From positions 1-64,000 of the forward strand of contig JAPNUR010000004.1 in NCBI GenBank assembly GCA_026627385.1: a stretch of DNA of 64,000 nt, in the 5' to 3' direction. Position 1 is the first letter of the stretch. Every line of letters begins with the position of its first letter. This DNA is from Bacillota bacterium. Lineage in GTDB: Bacteria; Bacillota; Sulfobacillia; Sulfobacillales; Sulfobacillaceae. Both the position numbers and the translations under genes were made by a program. Below are positions 53,745 to 63,432 of this stretch, piece after piece. The notes beneath the pieces are model-generated. The model saw only the letters and a list, made by a program, of their open reading frames with translations. It made no database searches and was not told the DNA's origin.

Positions 53745-54344
53745 TCGAATGGGTATCCAAGAAGAGCTTTTATGGTGGATACTGCTTAAAGAACGGCTGC
53801 CTTCGGTGAGGTGTGGGTCCGGAAACTCCTTAGTAGACAGACCGGTGTCAAGAAGCGCGGTTTGCTATGCCCCCGATATCGAGAGGTACTGGATTTATGT
53901 CAATAAATTGGACGGCAAGAATTCGGGGATCACCTCCTTGATGTCGGCGGGAATGGTCCGCGAGACCTTGCGTAAGCAGGGCCTGCGGGGTGCGATAATC
54001 CCAGGCACTATGCAGCCGCTGCCGATGGTGATAGATTTCACTATCGGGAAAGATGGCCGGCTGCGCTGCGTCCTGTGTAGCCCACCGGTGGTGAGAAAGT
54101 TCTTTTTTCAGGAACGGTGCAGGTCGGATAACTCTAAAATCGGGGGTACAATAATTTTAGCAATTGCGGTTATCGAGTGTTTGGCCCTGGCTCTGTTGGC
54201 GGGTATCTTATCCGAACGAAGCCTTGGTGGATCGATGCTACACGAAGGATGAGGCCCATTATGAGCCGCTACGAAAAGCCAAGCGGCCAGTGGGGTTGTG
54301 GTAATGTCATCAAATCGTCAACGGCGAGAAGGAAGGACATGGTC
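53745..54344. other. Stretch without a recognised gene
   Basis: A 167-codon open frame (53749-54252) exists but has no ribosome site and no family similarity that I can see. A short alternative frame near 53810-53900 looks protein-like but stops early. Probably decayed sequence. Confidence 0.35.
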
Positions 54345-54662
54345 GTGAGTCACAGTCGCAACGATGCTCGATCACGGCGGCTCCATCAGGCAATTGCCCA
54401 AAAATTGCTTGCGAATCCCGAACCGGTCTTAGCCCAAGCTCGGCGGCAGATTCAGGCGATGCATCGAGACCCGCATACACGTCCTTATGCTGAACGGTGG
54501 GCAAAATTGTTAGCGTTGCCCATATCCGAATTAGCCCAACGGTTGACCGAGGATTCGGAGGAGCTACGCGACTTGCGCCAATGCACGCCATTTGCTGGCG
54601 TGTTAGCGCCATCGGAACGATGGGCGATTTATCGGGCGTTTCGACAAGAGGGACCGGTATGA
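54345..54662 (+). CDS. Putative antitoxin partner of the DUF6036 protein
   Basis: A 105-residue basic, helical protein starting MSHSRNDARSRRLHQAIAQKL at GTG 54345, with AAGGAAGG upstream (ATG 54339 is too close). It contains PVLAQARRQIQAM, RWAKLLALPISELAQRL and LRQCTPFAGVLAPSERW. The last block recurs in small proteins encoded just upstream of DUF6036 nucleotidyltransferases. Its TGA overlaps the next ATG. It is likely the antitoxin or regulator of the pair. Confidence 0.68.
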   Translation: MSHSRNDARSRRLHQAIAQKLLANPEPVLAQARRQIQAMHRDPHTRPYAERWAKLLALPISELAQRLTEDSEELRDLRQCTPFAGVLAPSERWAIYRAFRQEGPV

Positions 54663-55219
54663 CACGAGACGAATTAGAACATATCATCCGAGCCGCGGGA
54701 GCGATTTTGAACGAAGACGAAGTCATTGTGGTCGGTAGTCAAGCAATCCTGAGCTTGACAGATGCCGATCAATTGCCGCCGGAAGTCACGCTGTCGGTGG
54801 AAGCCGATTTAGTGCCGATGGTTGATCCCGACGAACGAAAGGCTGATTTGATTGATGGATCAATTGGCGAAGGATCGCCCTTCCACGAAACATTCCATAT
54901 TTATGCACAAGGGGTGAGTCGTGCCACGAGCCGATTGCCTCAAGGATGGGAATCGCGCCTTATTCCGTGGCGAACCGAAGGAACGCGAGGCGTCACAGGG
55001 TGGCTTCTCGATCCTTATGACTTGCTGATTGCCAAGTATTTAGCGAATCGTCCAAAAGATCGGGAGTTTTGTCAAGCCCTGGGCCGCACGCGATTATTGG
55101 ACGGACAAATTTTGCTTGACCGCCTGGCTCTGACCGATTGCACCGAGGCTGAACGGCAGCGCGTTCAAATGCTTATTCACCATGATTTTTTGGCCTCCAC
55201 TGCTGATGCGGAGAAATAA
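54659..55219 (+). CDS. DUF6036-family nucleotidyltransferase
   Basis: A 186-residue protein starting MTRDELEHIIRAAGAIL. VIVVGSQAIL (residues about 22-31) and LSVEADLVP (45-53) form a nucleotidyltransferase active-site pattern. DLIDGSIGEGSPFHETFHIY and the GVTGWLLDPYDLLIAKYLAN block are characteristic of DUF6036. ATG overlaps the upstream stop (ATGA). The family is found in toxin-antitoxin-like pairs; a toxin role is inferred, not shown. Confidence 0.78.
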   Translation: MTRDELEHIIRAAGAILNEDEVIVVGSQAILSLTDADQLPPEVTLSVEADLVPMVDPDERKADLIDGSIGEGSPFHETFHIYAQGVSRATSRLPQGWESRLIPWRTEGTRGVTGWLLDPYDLLIAKYLANRPKDREFCQALGRTRLLDGQILLDRLALTDCTEAERQRVQMLIHHDFLASTADAEK

Positions 55220-55222
55220 GTC

Positions 55223-55375
55223 ATGCGAAAAAGTGTTTCGGTTGGAATCGTTGGCGACAATGGCACGACAATGGCAATGGTCACGTCAAGCGCGAACGAT
55301 AGTACGGCAACTGTCGATACCACGTATCGAGAAACGCTGCTCACGCGGCTGACACCAATCAAGAACCAAATCTAG
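55223..55375 (+). CDS. Possible 50-residue protein
   Basis: A short frame starting MRKSVSVGIVGDNGTTMAM just after the DUF6036 gene with a GGAGA site. It is Thr- and Ser-rich with no known motif. It may be spurious. Confidence 0.22.
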   Translation: MRKSVSVGIVGDNGTTMAMVTSSANDSTATVDTTYRETLLTRLTPIKNQI

Positions 55376-55494
55376 CGGGAGGGCGAACAACCGCTCTCTA
55401 GACAAGGCCCCGTCATAGTTGCGGAAACCCTGTTGCTGGCTTCACGTGCACAGAGTCGTGGACTTTTTTGGTAGCCGCTGGTAGAAATCAAGCC

Positions 55495-56231
55495 ATGCAT
55501 ACCGAAACAGCGATGATCCGAGGCCGAGAGTTCCCCGTGTGGGCTGGGTCGCTGCAAGTCCGGCCGATTCGTCCGGATGAGCGCGAGACCTGGCGGACGC
55601 TCATGGCGACGGATCACGACCTGGGATTTCGCGGACTGGTCGGGGAATCGCTATATTATGTCGCGTGCGTCGAGGACGAATGGGTGGCGTTGCTGGGATG
55701 GGCCGCCGCGGCCTGGATGTGCCGTCCCCGTGAATCAGTGTATTGGGTGGACCCGCGCCCAGCAATGGGCGCGGGTGCGCTTGGTCGTAAACAATGTGCG
55801 ATTGCTGATATTACCGGATGTGCGGATACCGAATTTAGCATCGAAAGTGCTCGCGCTCAATACCCGGCGCCTCAGCGCCGATTGGCAGGCCGTCAACGGT
55901 CATCCGGTCGTGCTGGCCGAAACCTTCGTGGATCCGGCCCGCTTCGCGGGCACGAGTTATCGCGCCGCGGGGTGGCAGTACTTAGGGGACACGCAGGGAG
56001 TCGCCCGTCATCACCAGCGGTACGTGCGGCACGGCCATCCGAAAGGCCTGTGGGTGAAGTCGTTGGATCCGGAGAGCCCGGCGGTCCTCCGCGTCCCCTT
56101 CCTCTCGGCCGCGTGGATGCAGGGGATGCCGACGATGGCAGATTTTAATGCCTTGAATGGGAGTGGTCCGGGCGGGCTGCGAGAGCGCCTGACCCCGGTG
56201 ACCGACCCGGGCCACATGACGAGGATCAGCT
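55495..56231 (+). pseudogene. DUF4338 protein with ISAs1-type extension, frameshifted and truncated
   Basis: ATG 55495 starts MHTETAMIRGREFPVWAGSL. VRPIRPDERETWRTLMA and HDLGFRGLVGESLYYVA are the DUF4338 start. A frameshift near 55738 is needed to reach IGWTRAQQWARVRLVVNNVR and LGDTQGVARH, HPKGLWVKSLDP. The end, MADFNALNGSGPGGLRERL followed by TPVTDPGHMTRISY, matches the N-terminus of ISAs1-type transposases and then stops at the MNT gene. The gene is thus broken internally and cut at the 3' end. Confidence 0.7.
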
Positions 56232-56549
56232 ATGAAATTTGGATTGCCGAGCGAAACAATTGAGACGATTCATCGGATTTTGAGACAACATCGTGGCGTG
56301 GCGCAAGCCATTATTTATGGATCCCGGGCTAAGGGCACTGACCGTGCCGGATCAGACATCGATCTGACATTGATTGGCGAACAACTATCTTACGAGGACA
56401 TATTGCACATTATGCGGGAATTGTACGAGTCGGCTATTCCCTATACCGTAGACGTCTCGCTCTTCGATGACATCGAGGACACCGCGGTTCGACAACATAT
56501 TCGACGATGGGGGCAAGTGTTTTACGAACGCTCCGAGCAGTCCTCGTAG
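56232..56549 (+). CDS. MNT-type minimal nucleotidyltransferase
   Basis: A 105-residue protein with the IIYGSRAKGTDRAGSDIDL active site (GS at 30-31, Asp42 and Asp44) and a PYTVDVSLFDDIED stretch with the third acidic residue. MNT proteins usually act as antitoxins that adenylylate a HEPN toxin encoded next door. No HEPN gene is visible. GAGGA upstream of ATG 56232 lies in the truncated transposase fragment, so the module may have been split by that element. Confidence 0.82.
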   Translation: MKFGLPSETIETIHRILRQHRGVAQAIIYGSRAKGTDRAGSDIDLTLIGEQLSYEDILHIMRELYESAIPYTVDVSLFDDIEDTAVRQHIRRWGQVFYERSEQSS

Positions 56550-56926
56550 CAGGAAAGGCTATGCAGACGGAATGTCGGACAGCAGCAATACGAACGGGTG
56601 ATCCCCTGGGCGTCCCTGCCGAACTTAGAGCAGGGATCCAGACTTCATGCACCAAAAAATCGCGAAAATTTATTCTCTCGTTGCCGATGTAAAGCCAGGA
56701 TCCGCGAATGGACGTTTGATCTGGCGTATACCTCGAATTTCACGCGCGATCGTCGCCGTGTCCACGATTTATCACCCGAGGCTTCCGGCCATTTGCGTGA
56801 TCTTCATCGTGCCGCTTGCCCACGAAACAGCCTTAAATTCTGCCCTCAAAAATCCGGCGATGCCAGGATTTAGGTGCGAAATGTGTTCTCTGGAGTCCTA
56901 GGGCATAGGTGACATTGTCACGGGGG
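56550..56926. other. Stretch without a recognised gene
   Basis: Several overlapping short frames exist (for example IPWASLPNLEQGSRLH near 56600), but no family is identifiable. It may contain gene remnants. Confidence 0.35.
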
Positions 56927-58207
56927 TTAGGGATATTTGCGCGGGGACAGCGGGGCGGACGAGATTCTCCTCGTCGATCTCAGAAACCACGACTTTACGG
57001 GTGCCAAACCTGTGGTGGCTGCAATGGCCGCGTAACGGGCAAAGAGCCCTATCTGGTACAGGGTCGCGCCATACCACTGGGCAGCCCCGCCATCGGCGGG
57101 CACAAGAGTTAAGTACATAATGGCGACGGAATTTACATAATCGATCGTTCCGGCCAGGGCCAGCGTTGCGAAGGTCCAGTTCGGCCATTCAGCCACAATG
57201 CCAAAGGTGGCGAGCCACAGCATGTACTGCGGCGAAAACACTTTGTTGACAAAGAGAAAAACCCCAAAAGAGATGGCTGCCGCCTCTTCCAAAGACAGGG
57301 AGCGAAGACTCGCGCGCCCCGCGACCGCCACGGTGACGAGAACGACAACCAGTGAAATGAGGTCGATCAGCCGAATCGAGGAGAGATGTACCAGCCCGTT
57401 ATTCCAGACGTCAGCTGATACCGCTCGACTAGCGTTAAACGTAAAGAAGAGAGACCAATTGTCCCAATTCGTTAGCGCAAACGGAACGTTGATGATCGCG
57501 GCGGCAATGGTGAACCATGCGAGCATATGGCGTAGCGTCCGCCATTGGCCTCTCTGCCATAGCGTGGTGGCCAAATAGGGCAGAAAAAAGATGGGGAAAA
57601 ACTTGAAGAACACTGCGATGGCCCACAGGATGGCAGAGAGTCGGAAGCACTGCCGGCGAAAGGTGTCTAGCGCCATCAGCATGAGGCAGATCCCGATCAT
57701 ATCCCAATTGAGAAGCCCATAAACCAACAGTAAAGGGCTCAATGCAAAGGCGGGTGCAAGAGCGGGTGATAGGCGGTGAATGTAATGATAGCTCGTTAAC
57801 GCGGCGATCCAGAGCAGGACGGCGGTCACGACAAAGAATTGTTTGGCCGACAGGGTGACTAAACTAACGCCCCACATCGTGAGGCCCATCAGTACGGGAT
57901 ATTCGATCGGGGTTCTCAGGTAAGGCAGGTGTCGCATATAAAGGCGGTGATTTTTATAGAGCGCAAAGATATCAGAATACGCCAGGTGCTGGAAAGCCCA
58001 CAGGCGATAGCCGATGATTGTTGTGCCATGAACAACGGAAGAAGGCGGCCAAAGGTGAATGATGGCCATCACGTACCATCCGGTAATGACTGCCCGGCCC
58101 CACCAGAGACTGTTGACTGAAGGCACCCGGATCCCCTTTCGTTGTTGGGCGTCCTCAAATGAGTAAAAGTTGAGGATAGACAGGATCGCCAACAAATTCC
58201 ACTGCAT
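56927..58207 (-). CDS. GT87-like membrane glycosyltransferase
   Basis: A 426-residue polytopic protein with about 10 or more helices. RTPIEYPVLM, LLNWDMIGICLML, AVFFKFFPIFFLPYL and NKVFSPQYMLWLATF are the blocks of the DUF2029/GT87 polyprenol-phosphate mannosyltransferase group. It probably transfers a sugar from a lipid donor outside the membrane. The start at ATG 58207 has no clear ribosome site; translation may begin a little further in. Confidence 0.78.
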   Translation of the reverse strand: MQWNLLAILSILNFYSFEDAQQRKGIRVPSVNSLWWGRAVITGWYVMAIIHLWPPSSVVHGTTIIGYRLWAFQHLAYSDIFALYKNHRLYMRHLPYLRTPIEYPVLMGLTMWGVSLVTLSAKQFFVVTAVLLWIAALTSYHYIHRLSPALAPAFALSPLLLVYGLLNWDMIGICLMLMALDTFRRQCFRLSAILWAIAVFFKFFPIFFLPYLATTLWQRGQWRTLRHMLAWFTIAAAIINVPFALTNWDNWSLFFTFNASRAVSADVWNNGLVHLSSIRLIDLISLVVVLVTVAVAGRASLRSLSLEEAAAISFGVFLFVNKVFSPQYMLWLATFGIVAEWPNWTFATLALAGTIDYVNSVAIMYLTLVPADGGAAQWYGATLYQIGLFARYAAIAATTGLAPVKSWFLRSTRRISSAPLSPRKYP

Positions 58208-58407
58208 TTAGTGTGGCCCAGGCATTCTAGCCATAAACCTTCCCGATTCGACAGATGTCGATCCCATAATATCCCAGATGCAAAAAATGTCGCGAAATCT
58301 TCTGATAGGATGCGATTGCGGGCCGCAACACAAGAACATGTCCTGACGTTTAATGAGTAACAGCAACTTCATGAGTTTTTGTGGGAAGTGAGGCGGTGCT
58401 GGTGGCG

Positions 58408-59778
58408 ATGCGAACTAAGGGCCAACAGAGGGTAAGGAGGGTTTCGCGATGGGCCTTAGGGGCCGTCATGACATTGGCTTTTGCCTCCCTGTGGACATGG
58501 GGCATTTCGCCTGGCGCCCGAGCCTCAGCGAGTTCGAGCGAATTTGCCAACCATACGCCGAGTCGCTTTCAAAAAAGCCGTGGACACGCCATGAATCGCG
58601 GGGACTCACGGCGCCTTTTCGCGCGGTCATCTGATGACTTGGCGATTTCTCGTCAGATCACGCGTACGCGTTCACTGTCGAGCCATGCGCGTGGGACAGC
58701 GCACGGCCAGACCTCAGATCGCGGAATCTCCAAGGAGCGCAGGCGGTCGGCGCGCGCCTTAGATCTGACGGTGCGGGTGACGACCGCGGATCTTTCCAGT
58801 GCGTCGGGGCCGTTGGTGGTGGAGTTCTCTCAGCCTCTTCAGAATCCGCACATCGCCGCATGGCGCCTTAGCCCCAACATCCACGGTCGGTGGCGGGCGA
58901 TAACACCGCAAGAATACGCGTTTAGGCCCTCGGCCCCGTTTGGCTTTGGCCCCGGTGTTACCATTCACCTTTACATACCGAAAGGGCTGCCTGGTCCCAT
59001 TGCAAAAGGTGGCACGGGACTGGCCAGGGCGGTCACGTTAACCTGGCAGTCACCCGCGGGCTCAGTGTTGCGGTTGCAAGAATTATTGGCCGACGAAGGA
59101 TATTTGCCGGTCACGTTTAGACCGACCGCGCCACCCGCCGCACACTCGCTGGAATACGAAGTAGAGAGCCTCTACCGTCCTCCCGAGGGAACATTTACCT
59201 GGAAATACCCCAATTTACCGGCTCAACTTAAGGCGCTGTGGACGGTCGGAAGCATGAACGTGATAACTCAAGGTGCGCTGATGCAGTTTCAACGGGCCCA
59301 CAACATGACGCCCAATGGGGTGTTGAACGCGGCGGTGTGGCGCGCATTAATACTGGATCGGCTGCATCATAAAGTCAGCCCCTATCCGTACACCTACATT
59401 TGGGTCACGGAGACTGAGCCGGAAACGTTGGAACTGTGGGTAGACAACCGGTTGGTGCTCACCACCTTGTGCAACACCGGCATCCCTCAGTCGCCGACGG
59501 AGCTGGGGACCTTCCCCATTTATGAACGACTGCCGTTTCAGGTGATGCAGGGCGTCAATCCCTTTGGCCAGCCCTATGCTGACCCTGTCCACTGGATCAA
59601 CTATTTTTACGGTGGTGACGCCGTGCACGGCTTTGTACGCGCAGCGTATGGATTTCCGCAAAGTTTGGGATGTGTGGAAGTCCCGGTGTCGGTGGCTCCC
59701 CTGATTTACCAGACGGTTCACTATGGCACCTTGGTGACGGTGAACCCAGTAGGAGTACCCGTGGCTCCCGGGCATTAA
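58408..59778 (+). CDS. L,D-transpeptidase (YkuD) with peptidoglycan-binding domain
   Basis: About 456 residues with an N-terminal signal or anchor (VSRWALGAVMTLAFASLW), a Ser/Arg-rich linker, then a beta-sandwich and a peptidoglycan-binding repeat (TQGALMQFQRAHNMTPNGVL). The catalytic domain ends with VHGFVRAAYGFPQSLGCVEV, the His and Cys of the YkuD family. It would cross-link peptidoglycan outside the membrane. The frame begins at GTG 58381; starts at 58396-58408 are all possible. Confidence 0.88.
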   Translation: MRTKGQQRVRRVSRWALGAVMTLAFASLWTWGISPGARASASSSEFANHTPSRFQKSRGHAMNRGDSRRLFARSSDDLAISRQITRTRSLSSHARGTAHGQTSDRGISKERRRSARALDLTVRVTTADLSSASGPLVVEFSQPLQNPHIAAWRLSPNIHGRWRAITPQEYAFRPSAPFGFGPGVTIHLYIPKGLPGPIAKGGTGLARAVTLTWQSPAGSVLRLQELLADEGYLPVTFRPTAPPAAHSLEYEVESLYRPPEGTFTWKYPNLPAQLKALWTVGSMNVITQGALMQFQRAHNMTPNGVLNAAVWRALILDRLHHKVSPYPYTYIWVTETEPETLELWVDNRLVLTTLCNTGIPQSPTELGTFPIYERLPFQVMQGVNPFGQPYADPVHWINYFYGGDAVHGFVRAAYGFPQSLGCVEVPVSVAPLIYQTVHYGTLVTVNPVGVPVAPGH

Positions 59779-59800
59779 GGAGAAGTTCTCATCCCATGGT

Positions 59801-59828
59801 CCAGAGCCGGACGCTCGCCCGGCTCTGG
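59801..59828. terminator. Bidirectional hairpin between the transpeptidase and argH
   Basis: CCAGAGCCGG (59801-59810) and CCGGCTCTGG (59819-59828) form a perfect 10-bp stem between convergent genes. T tracts are weak on both sides. Confidence 0.65.
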
Positions 59829-59836
59829 TTGAAAAG

Positions 59837-61225
59837 CTAGGCGTGGCCTGACAGCCAGTCTTTGAGCGCGTCGAGTTGACGTCTGACCGCGTCTGGGGCG
59901 GTGGCAAACGATTGGCGGCGTGCCTCAATCACCTTTTCGGGCCTAAGGTCACTCAGCCATTGGAAGGGAATATCCGGCGCCAGACGTACCCAGACGTCTT
60001 CAGGCACCTGATGAAATCCTTGATACCCCTGTTCGTAAAGATCGTGGACCAGCCGTCCCACCCGGTGATGAGCTTGGCGGAACGGCATGCCCGATTGCGC
60101 TAAGCGATCAGCCAGATCAGTGGCATTGGTATAATGTTGCTCGGCATTGTGGTAGGTCCGCTCGGGGTGGAAGGTGAGACTGTCCAACAGCCCGGGCAAG
60201 ACACCTAAGACGCCGTGCACCGTATCCACCACATCAAATACCGCCTCTTTGTCCTCTTGCATGTCGGTGTGGTAGGCGAGAGGCAAGCCTTTCATGACCG
60301 TGAGTAGCCCCATGAGGTGGCCAAACACGCGCCCGCTCTTGCCCCGCATAAGCTCAGCCACATCCGGGTTTTTCTTTTGCGGCATGATGGATGACCCTGT
60401 ACTGTAGCGATCGCCAATTGTAAGATAGCCGAACTCTTGGCTAGACCATAAGATGAGCTCCTCGCTGAGACGGCTCACATGCACCATAAATATGCTGGCC
60501 CAGGCTAGGAACTCCAACAGAAAGTCGCGGTCAGACACGGCATCCATGGAATTCTCGTAAAGGGCGGTAAACCCCAGCGCCTGGCGCACACTCTCAGGAT
60601 CCGTGGGATACGGTGTGCCGGCCAACGCCCCCGCACCCAACGGCGAGCGATTGACCCGACGGGCCCAGTCGCTCAACCGCTCCGCATCGCGTCGGAACAT
60701 GGCAGCATAGGCTAGCCAATAATGCGCCATGAGGATCGGCTGGGCGGGTTGCAAATGGGTATACCCGGGCATGATGATGTCTTGGGTGCGCTCGGCTGTG
60801 CGAACCACGGCGTGAAGCAGCGTGAGAAGCTCACCGCGGATGGCGAGTCCTTCCCGTCGCATATAAAGGTGCATATCGACGGCTACTTGGTCGTTGCGGC
60901 TTCGTGCCGTATGCAAGTAACCGGCGTCAGCGCCGATTTTTTCATGGAGCCGGCCTTCGACATTCATGTGGACATCTTCCCAGGCCTGCTGAGGTTCGAG
61001 TGTCCCCTCGCTCCATTCGCGGCGAATGGCAATAAGGGCCGTGGTGATGCGGTTCGCCATGTCCGCGGGAATAATGCCCTGCTGTTGCAACATGTTCACA
61101 TGGGCCAGCGATCCTTCGACGTCGTCACCCAAAAGGCGCCAATCAAAACCCAGCGATGACAAAAATTCCGCCACCGCCGGGTCTAGTTGGGTCTCAAATC
61201 GTTGGCTGCGCGCCATCTCGTCCAT
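59837..61225 (-). CDS. argH: Argininosuccinate lyase
   Basis: A 462-residue fumarase/aspartase-superfamily enzyme that splits argininosuccinate into arginine and fumarate. It shows EDVHMNVEGRLHEKIG, LHTARSRNDQVAVDMH, PGYTHLQPAQP and the flexible signature loop GSSIMPQKKNPDVAEL. ATG 61225 shares its A with the argG stop (TGATG), so translation is coupled; the frame runs to 61282. Confidence 0.95.
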   Translation of the reverse strand: MDEMARSQRFETQLDPAVAEFLSSLGFDWRLLGDDVEGSLAHVNMLQQQGIIPADMANRITTALIAIRREWSEGTLEPQQAWEDVHMNVEGRLHEKIGADAGYLHTARSRNDQVAVDMHLYMRREGLAIRGELLTLLHAVVRTAERTQDIIMPGYTHLQPAQPILMAHYWLAYAAMFRRDAERLSDWARRVNRSPLGAGALAGTPYPTDPESVRQALGFTALYENSMDAVSDRDFLLEFLAWASIFMVHVSRLSEELILWSSQEFGYLTIGDRYSTGSSIMPQKKNPDVAELMRGKSGRVFGHLMGLLTVMKGLPLAYHTDMQEDKEAVFDVVDTVHGVLGVLPGLLDSLTFHPERTYHNAEQHYTNATDLADRLAQSGMPFRQAHHRVGRLVHDLYEQGYQGFHQVPEDVWVRLAPDIPFQWLSDLRPEKVIEARRQSFATAPDAVRRQLDALKDWLSGHA

Positions 61226-62427
61226 CAAGAAGGCACCCGCTCCCGCATGACCGTGCCGTTGACTTGGCTGGAGAGTCCCCATAAGCGAATAAACCCTTGG
61301 GCGTCTTGATGGCTAAACTGACTGGCTTCAAAGGTGGCCAGTTCCGGCGAATATAATGAAAACGGCGCATCGGTGACCGCTTCGGCCGTGACCTGTCCAC
61401 GGTACAGCTTCAGCGACACAGTACCGCTGACACGCTGGTTGGCCTCTCTGACGGCTGCCAGCAACGTTTCTCGCAGTGGGGAAAACCATAGCCCGTCATA
61501 GACCAGGCGTGCGAGGCGATTGGCCACGTCTGTCATGAAAAAGGCCAAATCCCGATCCCAGGTTAAGGTGGTCAACGCGTGATGCGCAGTATACAAAATC
61601 GTGCCCCCTGGCGTCTCGTACACGCCGCGGGACTTGATGCCGACGAGACGATTTTCGACCAACGTCAACCGTCCTACACCATGTCGCGCCCCTCGCTCAT
61701 TGAGAACTTCCACGAGATGGACGGGATCCATGTCTTGTCCGTCTATGCGGACGGGTACACCGTGCTCGAACCCAATCGTGAGCCATTCAGGTTCCGCGGG
61801 AGCCTCTTCGGGATCCACCGTCCAAGTGTAAACGTCGCGTGGCACAGGTGATGCCGGGTCTTCCAAGACTCCGCCTTCGTGACTCACGTGCCAAAGATTT
61901 TCGTCTCGCGAATAAGGGGAAGCAGGCGTCGAGTCGACGGGAATATGATGCGCTGCCGCATAGCGCATTTCATCTTGCCGACCTTTGAGGTCCCAGAGGC
62001 GCCAGGGGGCAATGATGGCGAGTTGCGGGTTCAGCGCCATGACGCCGACTTCAAAGCGCACCTGGTCGTTGCCTTTGCCGGTGGCCCCGTGGGCTACAGC
62101 ATCGGCACCAAAGCGTTTGGCCCCTTCAACGAGCTTTTTGGCGATGAGGGGTCGGGCGATGGCGGTGCCCAGCAGGTAACGTCCCTCATAAAGCGCCTCC
62201 GCAGCAACCATGGGGAAGGCGTACTCTTCCACAAATTCCCGACGGCAATCAGGGACCCAAATATCCGTGGCTCCCGAATCGATGGCTTTTTGGCGCAGCC
62301 GCTCGAAGTCTTCATGCTGCCCGACGTTGACAGTGACGGCAAAGACTTCCGCATCGTAATGTTCCTTTAACCAGGGAATAATGACGGAGGTATCCAGTCC
62401 TCCGGAGTAGGCTAAAGCAATGCGCAT
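61225..62427 (-). CDS. argG: Argininosuccinate synthase
   Basis: A 400-residue enzyme joining citrulline and aspartate with ATP. The P-loop ALAYSGGLDTSVIIPWL starts it; GATGKGNDQVRFE and the RDENLWHVSHEGGVLEDP segment are typical. It starts two bases after the argF stop, and GGGAGGA of its ribosome site lies in the argF end. Complete and typical in length. Confidence 0.95.
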   Translation of the reverse strand: MRIALAYSGGLDTSVIIPWLKEHYDAEVFAVTVNVGQHEDFERLRQKAIDSGATDIWVPDCRREFVEEYAFPMVAAEALYEGRYLLGTAIARPLIAKKLVEGAKRFGADAVAHGATGKGNDQVRFEVGVMALNPQLAIIAPWRLWDLKGRQDEMRYAAAHHIPVDSTPASPYSRDENLWHVSHEGGVLEDPASPVPRDVYTWTVDPEEAPAEPEWLTIGFEHGVPVRIDGQDMDPVHLVEVLNERGARHGVGRLTLVENRLVGIKSRGVYETPGGTILYTAHHALTTLTWDRDLAFFMTDVANRLARLVYDGLWFSPLRETLLAAVREANQRVSGTVSLKLYRGQVTAEAVTDAPFSLYSPELATFEASQFSHQDAQGFIRLWGLSSQVNGTVMRERVPS

Positions 62428-62429
62428 GG

Positions 62430-63410
62430 TTATCCTCCCAGGACAGCCGAGCTATCGGCTAAGACGTGATATAGGACGCTCTTTTGCACCCAGAGGCGAT
62501 TTTCTGCTTCGTCAAATACAACGGACTGCGGTCCCTCTAGGACTTCTTCCGTCACCTCCTCACCGCGGTGTGCCGGCAGGCAGTGCAGAAAAATCGCTTC
62601 AGGCTTGGCTAAGGCCATCAGCTGCTGGTTTACCTGAAACGGTGCCATCAGTTCTTGCTTGACCTGCTTTAGGGCCGGGTCGTCCGCCATGGACATAAAG
62701 ACGTCGGTTGCGATGACATCCGCTCCCGCCGCCGCGTCATGCGGGTTGTCGGTGATATGAATCCCAGCTCCCGTCAACTGTGCCTCTTGCCGTGCCCATT
62801 GAACCACGTCAGCAGCAGGTTGAAAGTCCTTAGGCGTGGCAATCCAAACGTCCATGCCTAGTTTAGCACCCAGGACTAAGTAAGAGTTGGCCATATTGTT
62901 GCCGTCGCCAAAGTAGGCCAACTTCAATCCGCTCATGTAGCCAAACTTTTCCCACACGGTCATCACGTCCGCAAGCACTTGAAAAGGATGCATGCGATTG
63001 GTTAACGCATTAAATACTGGACACGAGGCCCACTTGCGCCATTCCTGCAATGTTTCATGGTCCCGAACGCGCGCCACCACTCCCGACACATACCGCGAAA
63101 GGACACGCGCCGTGTCTTTGATGGGTTCTCCCCGCCCTAGCTGGCTTTGGTTCCATTCAAAGACGACAGCTGTGGCGCCCAAGCTTTCAATCGCGACTTG
63201 GAATGAGACACGGGTGCGTGTCGACGGAAGTTCAAAGATTAAGGCCACATGCTGACCTTCCAGAGCATGGCGGAACGAGGGCGAAAGCGGTTCCTGTTTC
63301 ATTACGCGCGCTGTGTACAAAACCCGCTGAATTTCTGCTGGCGACCATTCCATCAGCGAGAGAACCGACCGGTTCTTTAACGTTTCATTTAAGGCTAAGG
63401 TTTGCACCAT
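62430..63410 (-). CDS. argF: Ornithine carbamoyltransferase
   Basis: A 326-residue carbamoyltransferase making citrulline from ornithine and carbamoyl phosphate. The carbamoyl phosphate loop is LPSTRTRVSFQ near residue 55, and the ornithine site HCLPAHRGEEV near 275. ATG 63410 follows GAGGAGGCA; the frame extends to 63449. First gene of argF-argG-argH, all within a few bases of each other. Confidence 0.94.
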   Translation of the reverse strand: MVQTLALNETLKNRSVLSLMEWSPAEIQRVLYTARVMKQEPLSPSFRHALEGQHVALIFELPSTRTRVSFQVAIESLGATAVVFEWNQSQLGRGEPIKDTARVLSRYVSGVVARVRDHETLQEWRKWASCPVFNALTNRMHPFQVLADVMTVWEKFGYMSGLKLAYFGDGNNMANSYLVLGAKLGMDVWIATPKDFQPAADVVQWARQEAQLTGAGIHITDNPHDAAAGADVIATDVFMSMADDPALKQVKQELMAPFQVNQQLMALAKPEAIFLHCLPAHRGEEVTEEVLEGPQSVVFDEAENRLWVQKSVLYHVLADSSAVLGG

Positions 63411-63432
63411 CGTGATTGCCTCCTCACGCGAT

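Noticed and set aside
53749-54252. 167-codon frame after the citrate synthase
   Set aside because: No ribosome site, no recognisable motif, and composition unlike the neighbouring proteins.
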